64,000 nucleotides of DNA from Endomychus coccineus (taxonomy: Eukaryota > Arthropoda > Insecta > Coleoptera > Endomychidae), in contig OY294068.1 of assembly GCA_958510875.1 (NCBI GenBank), positions 11,943,282 through 12,007,281 on the forward strand. The letters are read 5' to 3'. Below, piece after piece: positions 53,757 to 64,000 of the stretch (position 1 is its first letter; each line of letters starts with the position of its first letter). The notes below the pieces were generated by a model. It was given only the letters and a program-made list of their open reading frames with translations. It did not search any database and was not told where the DNA came from. Position numbers and translations under genes: made by a program.

Positions 53757-55410
53757 TTAACAACCTCAAAATTCCTTATTGTGTGCAACTTATAACAAAC
53801 TTCATTTTATCAAACACGTGGAAAGAAAGTTTACTCTATCTTCTTTCGTATTTAGATCAGGAACTGACGATAATAAATTTGAGCTTGCAAAGCTAATGCT
53901 CTGACGAGATTCAGCCCCGAGATAACAATTTTTTTGTTTATTGTCAAATACGAGCATGGCCGTCTTCATTCCGTTCCATTGCCATTGGTTTAAGCCATTC
54001 AACAAATCGGAAGGAAGTACTCCACTAACTCCTTAACAACCTCAAAATTCCTTATTGTGTGCAACTTATAACAAACTTCATTTTATCAAACATGTGCAAA
54101 GAAAGTTTACTCTATCTTCTTTCGTATTTATATCAGGAACTGACGATAAAAAATTTGAGCTTGCAAAGCTAATGCTCTGACGAGATTCAGCCCCGAGATA
54201 ACAATTTTTTTGTTTATTGTCAAATACGAGCATGGCCGTCTTCATTCCGTTCCATTGCCATTGGTTTAAGCCATTCAACAATTCGGAAGGAAGTACTCCA
54301 CTAACTCCTTAACAACCTCAAAATTCCTTATTGTGTGCAACTTATAACAAACTTCATTTTATCAAACATGTGCAAAGAAAGTTTACTCTATCTTCTTTCG
54401 TATTTATATCAGGAACTGACGATAATAAATTTGAGCTTGCAAAGCTAATGCTCTGACGAGATTCAGCCCCGAGATAACAATTTTTTTGTTTATTGTCAAA
54501 TACGAGCATGGCCGTCTTCATTCCGTTCCATTGCCATTGGTTTAAGCCATTCAACAAATCGGAAGGAAGTACTCCACTAACTCCTTAACAACCTCAAAAT
54601 TCCTTATTGTGTGCAACTTATAACAAACTTCATTTTATCAAACATGTGCAAAGAAAGTTTACTCTATCTTCTTTCGTATTTATATCAGGAACTGACGATA
54701 ATAAATTTGAGCTTGCAAAGCTAATGCTCTGACGAGATTCAGCCCCGAGATAACAATTTTTTTGTTTATTGTCAAATACGAGCATGGCCGTCTTCATTCC
54801 GTTCCATTGCCATTGGTTTAAGCCATTCAACAAATCGGAAGGAAGTACTCCACTAACTCCTTAACAACCTCAAAATTCCTTATTGTGTGCAACTTATAAC
54901 AAACTTCATTTTATCAAACATGTGCAAAGAAAGTTTACTGTATCTTCTTTCGTATTTATATCAGGAACTGACGATAATAAATTTGAGCTTGCAAAGCTAA
55001 TGCTCTGACGAGATTCAGCCTCGAGATAACAATTTTTTTGTTTATTGTCAAATACGAGCATGGCCGTCTTCATTCCGTTCCATTGCCATTGGTTTAAGCC
55101 ATTCAACAAATCGGAAGGAAGTACTCCACTAACTCCTTAACAACCTCAAAATTCCTTATTGTGTGCAACTTATAACAAACTTCATTTTATCAAACATGTG
55201 CAAAGAAAGTTTACTCTATCTTCTTTCGTATTTATATCAGGAACTGACGATAATAAATTTGAGCTTGCAAAGCTAATGCTCTGACGAGATTCAGCCCAGA
55301 GATAACAATTTTTTTGTTTATTGTCAAATACGAGCATGGCCGTCTTCATTCCGTTCCATTGCCATTGGTTTAAGCCATTCAACAAATCGGAAGGAAGTAC
55401 TCCACTAACT
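53757..55410 (-). repeat. 276-bp tandem satellite, six units, each with a 67-codon frame
   Basis: Six units start at about 53757, 54033, 54309, 54585, 54861 and 55137. Each goes from TTAACAACCTCAAAATTCCT to GGAAGTACTCCACTAACT. Units 2-6 differ at only a few bases. Unit 1 is the most diverged (CACGTGG for CATGTGC, and LSSVPDLN for DIN). On the minus strand each unit has a frame MLNGLNQWQWNGMKTAMLVF, DNKQKNCYLGAESRQSISFA, SSNLLSSVPDINTKEDRVNF, ending TCLIK-stop. The period is 92 codons, but a stop in every unit prevents a continuous protein. The function of the frame is unknown; it could be an amplified exon fragment or chance. The array ends abruptly in a T-run. Confidence 0.93.
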
Positions 55411-55414
55411 TTTT

Positions 55415-56395
55415 TTTAAGTAAGTAATTTTATTGGTGAGCATAAATTTGAATTAATTATATCACCAATATTAATAAAAAATTTGGAACATCTTACAATT
55501 TTTTTCAAAGTGGAAAGAGTATAATTTGGTATTTTCTCCAAGAAAAAAAAAGTAATATTCGCTTGTAGAACGTAATATTAATTTTTTCATTATTATTATT
55601 ATTTAAAAATGAAAAATGAAAGAATTAATTCTAGATATTAATTGAATTATTCATAGATAATCGATTGGAATTGTATTTTGTAACTGCTTGTTAACTTAAC
55701 ATATTTTTTTCTTTCTGATCAATTCCACGAAAAAGCTAATCGAAATGAAAAAAATAAATAATGTTAGTAGCAGAACTACTCGCTGCTAATATTCACTTGT
55801 GGAACGTAATCTTGATTTTTCATTATTATTATTATAATTTAAACAATTAATTGTAGAGAATAATTGAATAATTCATATATAATCGATTGAAATTGTATTT
55901 AGAACTGCTTGTTAACTTAATCATATTTTTAGTTTTTTTGATAAATTTCACGAAAAAGCTAATCGAGAATAATTATTAAAAATAAAAACAAATAAAAGTC
56001 ATTAAAAATAATGAAAAATGTTAGTAGCAGAAATACTCGCTTATATTCACTCGTTGACTGTAATCCTGATGTTTTCATTATTATTATTATTTAAAAATGA
56101 GAAATTAAAGGATTACATAATTGAATTATTCATATATTATCGATTGTAATTGTATTTTGAACTGCTTGTTCACTTAATCAAATTTTTTGTCTTTTTGATC
56201 AATTTCACGAAAAAGCTAATCGAAAATAATTATTAAACATGAAAAACTGAATAAGAGTCATAAAAAATAATAAAAAATTATAGTAGCAGGAATACCCGCT
56301 AATATTCGCTTGTAGACTATAATCTTGCTTATTTCATTACTATTATTATTTAAAAATTAGAAATGAAAGAATTAATTGTAGAAAATACTCAAGAA
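55415..56395 (+). repeat. AT-rich degenerate tandem repeat, 220-260-bp period
   Basis: (T/C)CACGAAAAAGCTAATCG recurs at about 55725, 55947 and 56206. The units also share GTTAGTAGCAGAA, ATTCACTTGT/ATTCACTCGT, TTATTATTATT, ATAATCGATTG/TTATCGATTG and GAACTGCTTGTT. About 3.5 units. Confidence 0.8.
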
Positions 56396-56399
56396 ATGT

Positions 56400-57857
56400 T
56401 GTAGAATTTAAATACAATCCAATGAAACTACTTTCAGCTTCAGGAATGGGGGAATATATTAGTGAACTAGGATCCCATCAACTCTCGGTACGCCACTGCT
56501 ACAACGTATTCAATTTTCGTACGAAATCCATTGGTAAAATGCCATGGAAGCGGAATCGAAATAACTTAGCATTCAGGAATAAATATAATTATCTCCAGCA
56601 TCCCATTCTAGAAAATGATATCTAATAGAACAGAAAAGGAATGTTTGGAAAAGTTTTATCTCATACGTGGTGTGAGGGTTATCAGTGCGAAGATGGTGTT
56701 TTTCTCTCAAGAAAATAAATATTTACAGCTTAGAGTTGTATATCCATCCGATCCTATCGCTTTCTAGTGTGTACATTAGGATTTGTCTCTGCATTGATCA
56801 AAAAAGGTAAAAACAACGGGAAATATAATGTAGAAAGAAGGGCGCAGTGAATCCCAAAGGTGATTTCTGCTTATTGCAGTACAAAATTCCATTTCGAATC
56901 GACTCTTTCCACAAAGGAATGTCGAATATACATTTATGTTACTTTATAGCGGCATTTTGGATGGAAATATCTGTAATATCGGAACAAAAGAGAGTATCAT
57001 GCCCTATTTTATACGCTCGATTCGCAAACCTAAACCGTTAAAACTATGGGCCCAAGAAATATGTTCTGCAATTCATTTAAAGTCGACAATCTATTAAAGT
57101 TTATTATTCGAATCATCCTTTCGATATATACGTGGAACAAATTTTAGGTATTGTCGCAATGATGTTGTCGACAAACGGTTCATTTATTTTTATCCATTCT
57201 CATTGCAATGATCAATACTGGAACTTTTTTATGAAAATAATAAAATTCTTTGAAAACTGATTCTACATTCAATTGAAATCGTGAAACTAAGTATATTTTT
57301 TTTGATTTCGCCACAAGTGGATCAAATATATTTATCCAAGAATAGACCATCACAAATTCGGAAACGATTGTAGTTTTCAATCTCTGCCCAACAACAAAAA
57401 ACGTTGGGCATACCTCTAGATTGTAAGTGACAATAATGCACTCAACAGCAAAGCCGTGAACAATTTTGCTCAACATAATGAGTTATCCTCACCCAGTTGA
57501 TTCGGCTCATGTCCTCCTATGTATGAGGAATAATTGACTAAGCTCTAAACCCAATCAAATTATACAGTATCCCAACTTTGATTCGAGAAACGAGGACATT
57601 GTCTTGATTTATGCTTTTAAAAATGCATAAACTAGTAGTACGAAGCTTCTCCTGCTTCATACCAGAGGCATCGTGCCAAACCAATAGCCACTTTCTGCCC
57701 AGTAGGTTTCTGAGGCTAATGCACCCAGGGCTAATGCACCCAGGGCCTCCCGGCGCACCAATATAAGCCGTAGCAAACTATGTCTTACAAACCGGTCCTT
57801 CAATCAAACAATCGGGACTTTCTCTCTTCAAATACAGAGTGGCGGGCTTGTCATAGA
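56400..57857. other. No gene; a 15-bp duplication at 57714-57745
   Basis: GGCTAATGCACCCAG occurs twice in tandem at 57714-57745. The minus frame 57180-57476 (98 codons) has no motif I know. Confidence 0.35.
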
Positions 57858-57935
57858 GACATTGGAAGCTATAGAAATGTATAAACTTAGGTATCATTTA
57901 TTGAAAATTGATTTATCTCCGATGGGAGTAAAGTA
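57858..57935 (+). mobile_element. Tiny PLE-C remnant
   Basis: LEAIEMYKLRYHLLKIDLSP resembles the end of the PLE-C protein (LEEMEMYKRKGNLSNSDLSP at 46130-46565). The flanks are not recognisable. Confidence 0.5.
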
Positions 57936-57939
57936 AAGT

Positions 57940-58945
57940 ACTTCAATAAATCTCAGGCCGGCTCTAGGAACACGTATTTTCAACTGTTCATTTGCTAAGT
58001 TCTTGAATACCTAATGCTTATTTTCGGCCAAAAAGTACCTGAGAATTTTCATTCATTAGAAAGAAAAAAGTCGCTCAAATACGGGTTGTAAATTCTAAAT
58101 TAGACTTTAAATTGAGTTTACATATGTCTTTGATAATGATGAAAAGTGCTCTAGAAAGTAAGAAGGAGTGACAGTGTTAGCTAAATTATATTGTTACACT
58201 CCACAGTCGTCCCTTATCAGTAAATATAAATCTTTCCTGGTTCGCGAATGTAAAAATACACCCACTACTCATTTTGCCATTGCTCTTCGTTCCACCTTTA
58301 TCATATTTATTCTCCAATTACTTCATAATTTGTCAGGTTTAATGACCTATTTGAGAATTGGAAGCTCTGTTAATTTAAATTTTATACACATTTATTTAGA
58401 ACCTCATGCCTAACTTTTAGAGGACACCATTAAAGAACTTTACTGTTGAATAACTTCAATTCGAACACTTTGCTTTGTGTTCTTAAATGACATTTTCAAT
58501 AATTGGTAGGAAGCGAAAAGAACATGTAGAGACAGCAATGAAAGAAGGCTGTGTGAATTGTGTTGTGTAGTTGCCGGCGAAGAAAACCTCTAATTGAACT
58601 CAGATTCCCTTTTTCTATCAGAGAAAGAAACATGATACTCACGATAGGGACGAACCATGTACCTTTTGTGGAAATTATTGTTTCCTAAATTTATTTAGGG
58701 AATGATTTAAGCAAAATAATTTCATTCAGGCCGTAAATTGTGATGAAAAAATGTATTGTTGAAGTGTACCTTGTGATATTCTCTTATAACAATAAAACTT
58801 TACTCCGTTAACTGTAACTGATTTTATTAAATACAGAATTTTGCATCCCAGCATAAATATAGACTGTAATGATGCTGTTACGCTGTTCAGCAGTGACAAT
58901 TGAAAAAATTCAATTTTTTTTATATTTCTTGTTGCAGATAATCAT
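57940..58945. other. No feature recognised
   Basis: An 81-codon plus frame at 58168-58413 has one hydrophobic stretch but no family motif. Confidence 0.35.
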
Positions 58946-58949
58946 TAAT

Positions 58950-60230
58950 TAAGGATAGTCGTAGTAGGAATATTAATTCAGCAGATGTTGAAGAAAATTT
59001 TTGTTTTCTTTGCGAAAAACTTGGGTCTCAGAGCAGTTATGATTTTGGTTCAATTGTTGAAATTGAACGAGGAGTGGGAACATTGCGACAAGCTTCTGAA
59101 GAGAGGAATGATGAATTATTACAATACTTGAATACGTGTGAAGTTGTATATACTGATACATCATGTCGGGCAGAAATACACCAATAAAAAATATATTGAA
59201 ACAGGAAAAACAAGTTGATTTCTTGCCTCTTTAAAATTGATTGAGAAGTTCTTCATCTTGTGGCTTTGGTTGGAAAATCATTTGTTTCATTTGTGGAAAG
59301 GAAGCGAAAAAGACAAAATAAAAATTTCAGAAGAAAAATTAATTTGGTTAACAACACAGGGACAGCAATTTTGTAAATTATAAATGAAAAAAAGATGACT
59401 ATTACCGAGAAATTCACAAGCGAATATTCGGTGTAATGGATTTAGTATCATTGGAAGCACGATATCATGATGATTGCTACCTCTCGTTGAGAAATTTATC
59501 TACTAAGGTACCCGAGGAAGAAAAAAATCATTAACAGCAGCAATGAAGAAAATATTTCAGTATACAGAAGAGAATGAAGACTGCCAGTTTTCTATGTAGG
59601 AGTAAAGAGGATCCTAACGTCAGAATACATACCAGATGAAAAAAATAAGAGCCCGATTAATATCGAAGTGCAAAGACGATATTGTTATTTGAAGTAAATT
59701 TGGTGCAAATATGATAATTCGTTTCAGAAAAAACACCATGAAATCCTATCAAACGCATGATAAGAACAAAGAGGAGAAAATGAAACAGTTGAAGAATATA
59801 GAATTTTAAAGGCTGCTGGCGATATTATCAGATGACATCATATACGATCAATTGTTGTACGCAATGATCAGTACCCAGCAAGTGATAAAATATTCGAAGA
59901 TATGAAGTCGTCTATTCCGCCATCACTTTTATCTATTTTTTCAGAAATTATTATGTCTGATAAAAAAAGTGAACCTAGAAATACAATTTTTATGAAGTTA
60001 AATGCAGCTCAATAGCTCATGCAATAAAGTCCTCGATCATTGATATCTCCTCTTTAAATAACATTATCAGTAACACTTCATCGATAATTTGTCTCAAAAA
60101 AAATAATAGATATTTGTAACTCTTTGGGATTCTGTAGTTCATATAAAGAAGCACAACTCTACTAAGCTTCCATGAAATTCAGCAGCCTGGAACTATATAT
60201 AGAAAACTATAACAATCATTATTGTCTTCA
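58950..60230 (+). pseudogene. Pseudogene of an uncharacterised Cys-rich invertebrate protein family
   Basis: Plus-strand pieces in several frames, in the order of this family as I know it: NFCFLCEKLGSQSSYDFGSI, TLRQASEERNDELLQYLNTC and VYTDTSCRAEI (first Cys domain). Then ICFICGK-type sequence at about 59275, FGVMDLVSLEARYHDDCYLS (the ARYHxxCY signature), KKIFQYTEENEDCQF, then AILSDDIIYDQLL, a stretch with ISHAI-like and RPRS-like words, and SLGFCSSYKEAQLYEAS-like sequence near 60120-60180. It has many stops and shifts. Proteins of this type are scattered through invertebrate genomes, often multicopy and possibly transposon-linked. The function is unknown. No terminal repeats were found here. 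Confidence 0.65.
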
Positions 60231-60234
60231 AAGA

Positions 60235-61980
60235 AATATTTAAAAATTCCGATAATTGCATTTTTTGTTGTTATCTATAGAATTTTTGATTTTTTCTTGG
60301 AAATTCACGGATTTTCAAAATTGCGATAATTTTTAATGAATAAACTTTTCACTTTATGCCATTAGAAACCCAAAAAAAATAATTCATTAACATCCATTCA
60401 TTATAATTGGATTCCGTCATTTTCCCTTAATAATGACTAATTGTACTGGACTAAAAAAGAATAAATGTGTGTTCAGTATGTAGGAATAATGGGCAATAAT
60501 CATTTATTTATTAAGAAGGCGACACGTGTATCACATCATTCTATGCGAAAAGGTTAAAATTTGTGAACAATTAAAAATATAAAGCCACTCAACCAGCAAT
60601 ATAAATTGTGATAATAAACAACTGAATGTCATACAGATCATAGCAGCTGTGGTTTGTATACATATTTCGATAATACATCGCGAAAATATATAAAAATAAT
60701 AGGGAGAAACGGCGAAAGAGTTAAAATGTGTGGCCACGCTATGGTGTGCGTGATCAAGAAACAATTAGGACAGACACCAGATTTAAGATAGGGTGTTTTA
60801 GCAATTTAGCGTCATCTGTTTATGGGTGTGTCTCGTCCATTATATCTTGAACTTCGAAACGCGCTCCGGCAATAAGAAACTTGTCCTCTGCTACATGTGA
60901 AACGGATGGAATATGAGGGTCAGATTGCTGGTTGTACATATATTTCGTTGGCCATCATTAGAATAGTTTGGAACCGGAGCGTAAAGGTCGAGTTACATAT
61001 GAATGTATCACATTACACTAGTATCATTTGGATAGTTACACGGTTCTTCTCTCTCAGTTGGCGTTGCATATTTCAAAGCTCCATGCTCGATTCACTTGTA
61101 ACATTGTCAGCTCATTTAAACTCATGAGTAATCGAAGGTTAGTGATTTCATATACGGCTGATTCTAAATTGTCCAACTGTGAGAGTTAGTAAAGAATAAA
61201 ATGATTTGCTACAATTCTACAAGATTACTTCAATTAACAGAGGCGAAATTACTCCACATCTCACGAAAGATGATCATATCTACTTACCTAAAGAAAAAGG
61301 CCAGAAAAATAACCATTGTTTAGAAGGTGGAATCTGAAAAAACATTTTTGCATGATGTTTTATGAACCACAAAGGTAATTCGTCATACGATAACGATATG
61401 CCCTCGTCCACCTTTAACCCCCCAGAACGTCAAAATTGGCCCATTCCAACCCCTCGAATATTAGACGTTATATGAAGAAACCTCCTAGATACCATTTTCG
61501 GATCTCAATTTTCATTTTTGAATGAATCATGTCTAATATTTCATTCCAAATGAAGACTAATAGATCTGCCATTATAAAAATTATTATCAATTTTACTCAT
61601 AATTCCAAAGTAGATATTTTACCTTTTGCCATTTCTGAATTCTTTCTAATATGTGGATAGAACACAAATTTGCATTTTAACTAATAGGTCCGTCAGTATA
61701 TGCCCAAGGGGTTAAGACGGTGTAAGTGAGTGAACCGGGAAAAGGATTGATTCCAGTAACAGTATCTTAATACCTTAATATTAGCCATGCGTATTTTATC
61801 GTATCATGTCCTTAACAGCAACATATTAGCTCTAATTTGAGATATCTCTTAAGAACTTAAATTATTCATTCTTCACAAAAATTTCTCCTTTGGGATTCAA
61901 TGAAGTATACACAACGTATACACGCTCAATTCTCTAATTCGGAGTTCGGAGTGTAGATCTGATGCATGACGCAACACTTT
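60235..61980. other. No gene recognised
   Basis: About 1.7 kb AT-rich. The plus frame 60897-61127 and minus frame 60531-60764 have no motif. Confidence 0.35.
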
Positions 61981-61984
61981 TTAA

Positions 61985-62287
61985 TCCGTGCTTAGATATT
62001 CCACTCGCATACCTTATGGTGGAGAGCGTCCCTCTTATGGAGACAGGCTATCCATTTTAACGATGCAAAAATTTTGCGACAGACGTCTACGTGGTGATCT
62101 GGTTATAATCTATAGAACCCTCCACAAACTATTTGGCATTGATTTGGACGAACTGTACACATTGAACAATGACGAACATCTCAGAGAAGATTCCTGGAAA
62201 CTCAACAAAAAAAATTCTCAACAACAACGAGACAACAAGCTGTTGACGTTACTGTCTAGTTCAATGTTTTCTTCCTGCACTCCCTGA
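61985..62287 (+). pseudogene. CR1/L2-like non-LTR ORF2 C-terminal tail
   Basis: Open 99-codon frame: YGDRLSILTMQKFCDRRLRG, DLVIIYRTLHKLFGIDLDEL, then LREDSWKLNKKNSQQQ. This is the R-x-x-RGDLI-x-x-YK-x-LN...LRGH-x-x-KL pattern of the tail after RT in CR1/L2-type elements. It is truncated upstream. It is followed directly by a mariner end at about 62295. Confidence 0.8.
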
Positions 62288-62294
62288 TTATAGA

Positions 62295-62890
62295 TACGAG
62301 GGCAAGACGAAAAGTCCCTCAGAAATTGAACAAGAAATGATTTATTTGGTCAAAACTTATTTTATTCCTAAACATAATCTTCTTGTAGCCCTATACATTT
62401 CGTCCAAGGTTTTATAATTTTTCGATCCCTTCCAAATAATACGAATCCAGCAATCCTTCAAAATAGGAGTTTGTTGGAGCCGAATCTCTTTCCAAACCAT
62501 TTCTTAATGTTTGGAAATAGATACAAATTGCGGGGGGTCAAATCTAGAGAATATGGAGGATCATGAAGCAATTCGTAGTGCAATTCCTGCAATTTTGCCA
62601 TTGCGACTGCGGACCTGTGCCCCGGTGCGTTGTCCTGGTGGAAGAGCAAAATGCGGCCGCTTTCGCTTCAAATTAGTGTCGGATCGATTCAACAGCTCTG
62701 CATAATATCCGCCGGTGATCGTTTTCCCCTTTCCAAGGTGATGGTAATGAACGATACCCATCCCAAAAACTGTCGCCATGACTTTGTTGGCCGATAAACT
62801 CATTTTGGACTTTTTCGGCTTCGATTCGCCAGGACAAGTCCACTGTTTCGACAGTTCTTTGGTCTGTGATTGATGTTGCAATATGCAACT
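62295..62890 (-). pseudogene. mariner transposase C-terminal half with lost catalytic Asp
   Basis: The 3' terminal repeat TACGAGGGCAAGACGAAAAG is at 62295. The minus strand encodes TKELSKQWTCPGESKPKKSK, ANKVMATVFGMGIVHYHHLG, ITGGYYAELLNRSDTNLKRK, then in another frame LFHQDNAPGHRSAVAMAKLQ (second catalytic Asp present) and LLHDPPYSLDLTPRNLYLFP. In the last block the family's third catalytic Asp (YSPDLAPSDY) has become Asn (PRNLY). Frameshifts and the lost N-terminal half make it inactive. Confidence 0.88.
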
Positions 62891-62894
62891 GTTC

Positions 62895-63470
62895 GACCTT
62901 CTTTACGTTTAAAACAACTGGTTTCTTGAAATATCTTATTTATTACACAATATAATTTTAGACAATAGTTGAGGATTATTTATGTTACGTAGATGTGTAT
63001 TATGTGGTTACTACTGATAATTCATCCTTAAATATAATATTGAACTTTTTATATACTATCGTTATTGATAAAACAATTCAATAACAACCCCAATATTGGG
63101 AGATACGCACTTTGTATAAATTAATAACCACATAGAACTATGATATCCTGAGTTTAAGTAAACTGAATTTTGAACTTGGAGTTTTTCGTCAACTATGGGA
63201 TCTGTTATGAATGAATTAATGTTTCTAAAGTAAACTAATCCTAAGTAAAATATTTTGAATACAAATAACAATGTATAGGGTGAAATTATACGTACGAGGT
63301 GGGTACATTACAATGTAGAACCCAAATGTTAAATTTTGACAGCTCAGTTCTGTTACATCATGTATATATTTATAACTAGGAGAACACAGTTCAATGAAAT
63401 AATGTAGTTTCACTTAAAATACTGAAGATGGATGTCGAAAGTACCATATGTAAGAAGGACCGCGTCCAGA
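62895..63470. other. No feature recognised
   Basis: AT-rich, unassigned. Confidence 0.4.
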
Positions 63471-63475
63471 AACAA

Positions 63476-63615
63476 TCTAGAATAGTAGACTTCCGCGGAT
63501 CTTGGCATCCGGATGGATTCCGCGTCACTACAGCTCGACTTGATGCCGACGTTTCGTCAACCATTACAGGCGGCATCTTCAGGGCAGGCTTGAGGCTTGA
63601 ACTGAAACAATCTGG
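63476..63615 (-). mobile_element. PLE-A 3'-end fragment (solo terminal region)
   Basis: AATAGTAGACTTCCGCGGA, GGATGGATTCCGCGTCAC, GCTCGACTTGATGCCGACG and GGGCAGGCTTGAGGCTTGAA match the left end of PLE-A at 1325-1475. Sequence on both sides diverges, so only about 140 bp remains. Confidence 0.78.
63544..63586 (-). ncRNA. PLE-A hammerhead-like motif in the solo fragment
   Basis: Minus strand: TGCC / CTGAAGA / T / GCCGCCTGTAATGGTTGAC / GAAA-CGTC / GGCA. Stem I is intact. Stem II carries GCCGCC against GGTTGAC, so it is weaker than at 3692-3734. Confidence 0.6.
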
Positions 63616-63619
63616 TTCC

Positions 63620-64000
63620 TAATAGGAACGGCGCAATCGTCTCTCACAGTGACGCACATTCATTTTGAAAATAGACGAGGTGGATTTGGAAAGGTTCGAA
63701 ACGAATAATCTGAGCCCGATTACAATATTTTACTTCACATATAATGAAGGTAAGTAATAAGAATGAATCAATATAAAGTAATTTGATTTTCTATTGTTTT
63801 GTAAGAACTCAGAGACAAATCCTCGTACGTTGTTTCCAACATAAACAGTTTTTAGTGCTTGGTATATCGTGAATTTTTATGAAGTAGACGAAATAACTAC
63901 AGTACCTAACTGAATTTATTATGATGTAGTGTGGGATGAAGCTAGAACGTCAACTATACATTTTGCATATATTGATAAAATCTGTAGGAAAAGCAAGATA
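63620..64000. other. No feature recognised
   Basis: Right edge of the window, unassigned. Confidence 0.4.

Noticed and set aside
53757..55410. Tandem array read as a multi-domain protein or a CRISPR array
   Set aside because: Every 276-bp unit has a stop codon in the same frame, so no long protein results. Units are contiguous without unique spacers and the genome is eukaryotic, so it is not CRISPR.

Overview
AT-rich animal nuclear DNA, almost certainly from an insect. The evidence is the mix of mobile elements: mariner transposases, Jockey/CR1-type and R1/I-type non-LTR retrotransposons, Penelope-like elements (PLEs) with GIY-YIG nucleases, and foldback/MITE palindromes. A beetle is a reasonable guess but is not proven by the sequence. 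There is no operon structure, no rRNA or tRNA, and no complete host gene. The only well-kept cellular-type coding piece is a 142-codon first exon at the left edge (minus strand). It resembles the N-terminal, SAM-like part of the Crypton-type tyrosine-recombinase proteins common in insect genomes, and it ends in a clean splice donor.

The main content is three PLE families, named A, B and C here. Most of the larger copies are head-to-head palindromes: a minus-oriented copy of the element's 3' end joined directly to a plus-oriented 5'-truncated copy. PLE-A (1323-3783) has 893-bp arms and a 16-bp target duplication, and sits inside an older PLE-B. PLE-B copies lie at 15265-17131 (12-bp duplication), 39959-40793 (13 bp, one mismatch) and 50880-52649 (13 bp, inside a non-LTR retrotransposon), with a ruined one near 36115-36567. 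PLE-C pieces lie at 8008-8245, 25999-26833, 42470-42605, 46130-46565 and 57858-57935. All three families carry minimal hammerhead-ribozyme-like motifs (15 copies listed). Their predicted stem III is a short palindrome (ACGT, ACGTACGT or AGGTCCT), which fits the dimer-acting hammerheads known from PLEs.

Other layout, left to right: broken mariner plus Jockey-like RT (5.2-6.7 kb); a 2.1-kb foldback with 840-860-bp arms inside a 240-270-bp repeat (9.5-12.2 kb); RT tails, a 370-380-bp direct repeat and a second foldback (18-23.5 kb); a CR1/Jockey-like retrotransposon remnant (28.0-29.4 kb); a DDE transposase remnant (30 kb); a third foldback with (TA)n and GC-rich ends (32.7-34.7 kb); a MITE (38.1-38.5 kb); R1-like tails (24 and 41.5 kb); a GC-richer ~300-bp tandem array (44.6-45.5 kb); a 140-bp triplet array (48.7-49.1 kb); a non-LTR element split by PLE-B (49.2-52.9 kb); six 276-bp satellite units (53.8-55.4 kb); a pseudogene of an uncharacterised invertebrate Cys-rich family (59-60.2 kb); and a CR1/L2-like tail plus a mariner C-terminal half (62-62.9 kb).

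Functionally this is a nest of mobile elements. PLE reverse transcriptase with its GIY-YIG nuclease would have made the A/B/C copies, which now lie inside each other and inside other elements, so their insertion order can be read. No copy here looks able to move by itself. Frameshifts, 5' truncations and lost catalytic residues are noted per feature. Everything was read by eye, so boundaries are exact only where duplications or inverted matches are stated.
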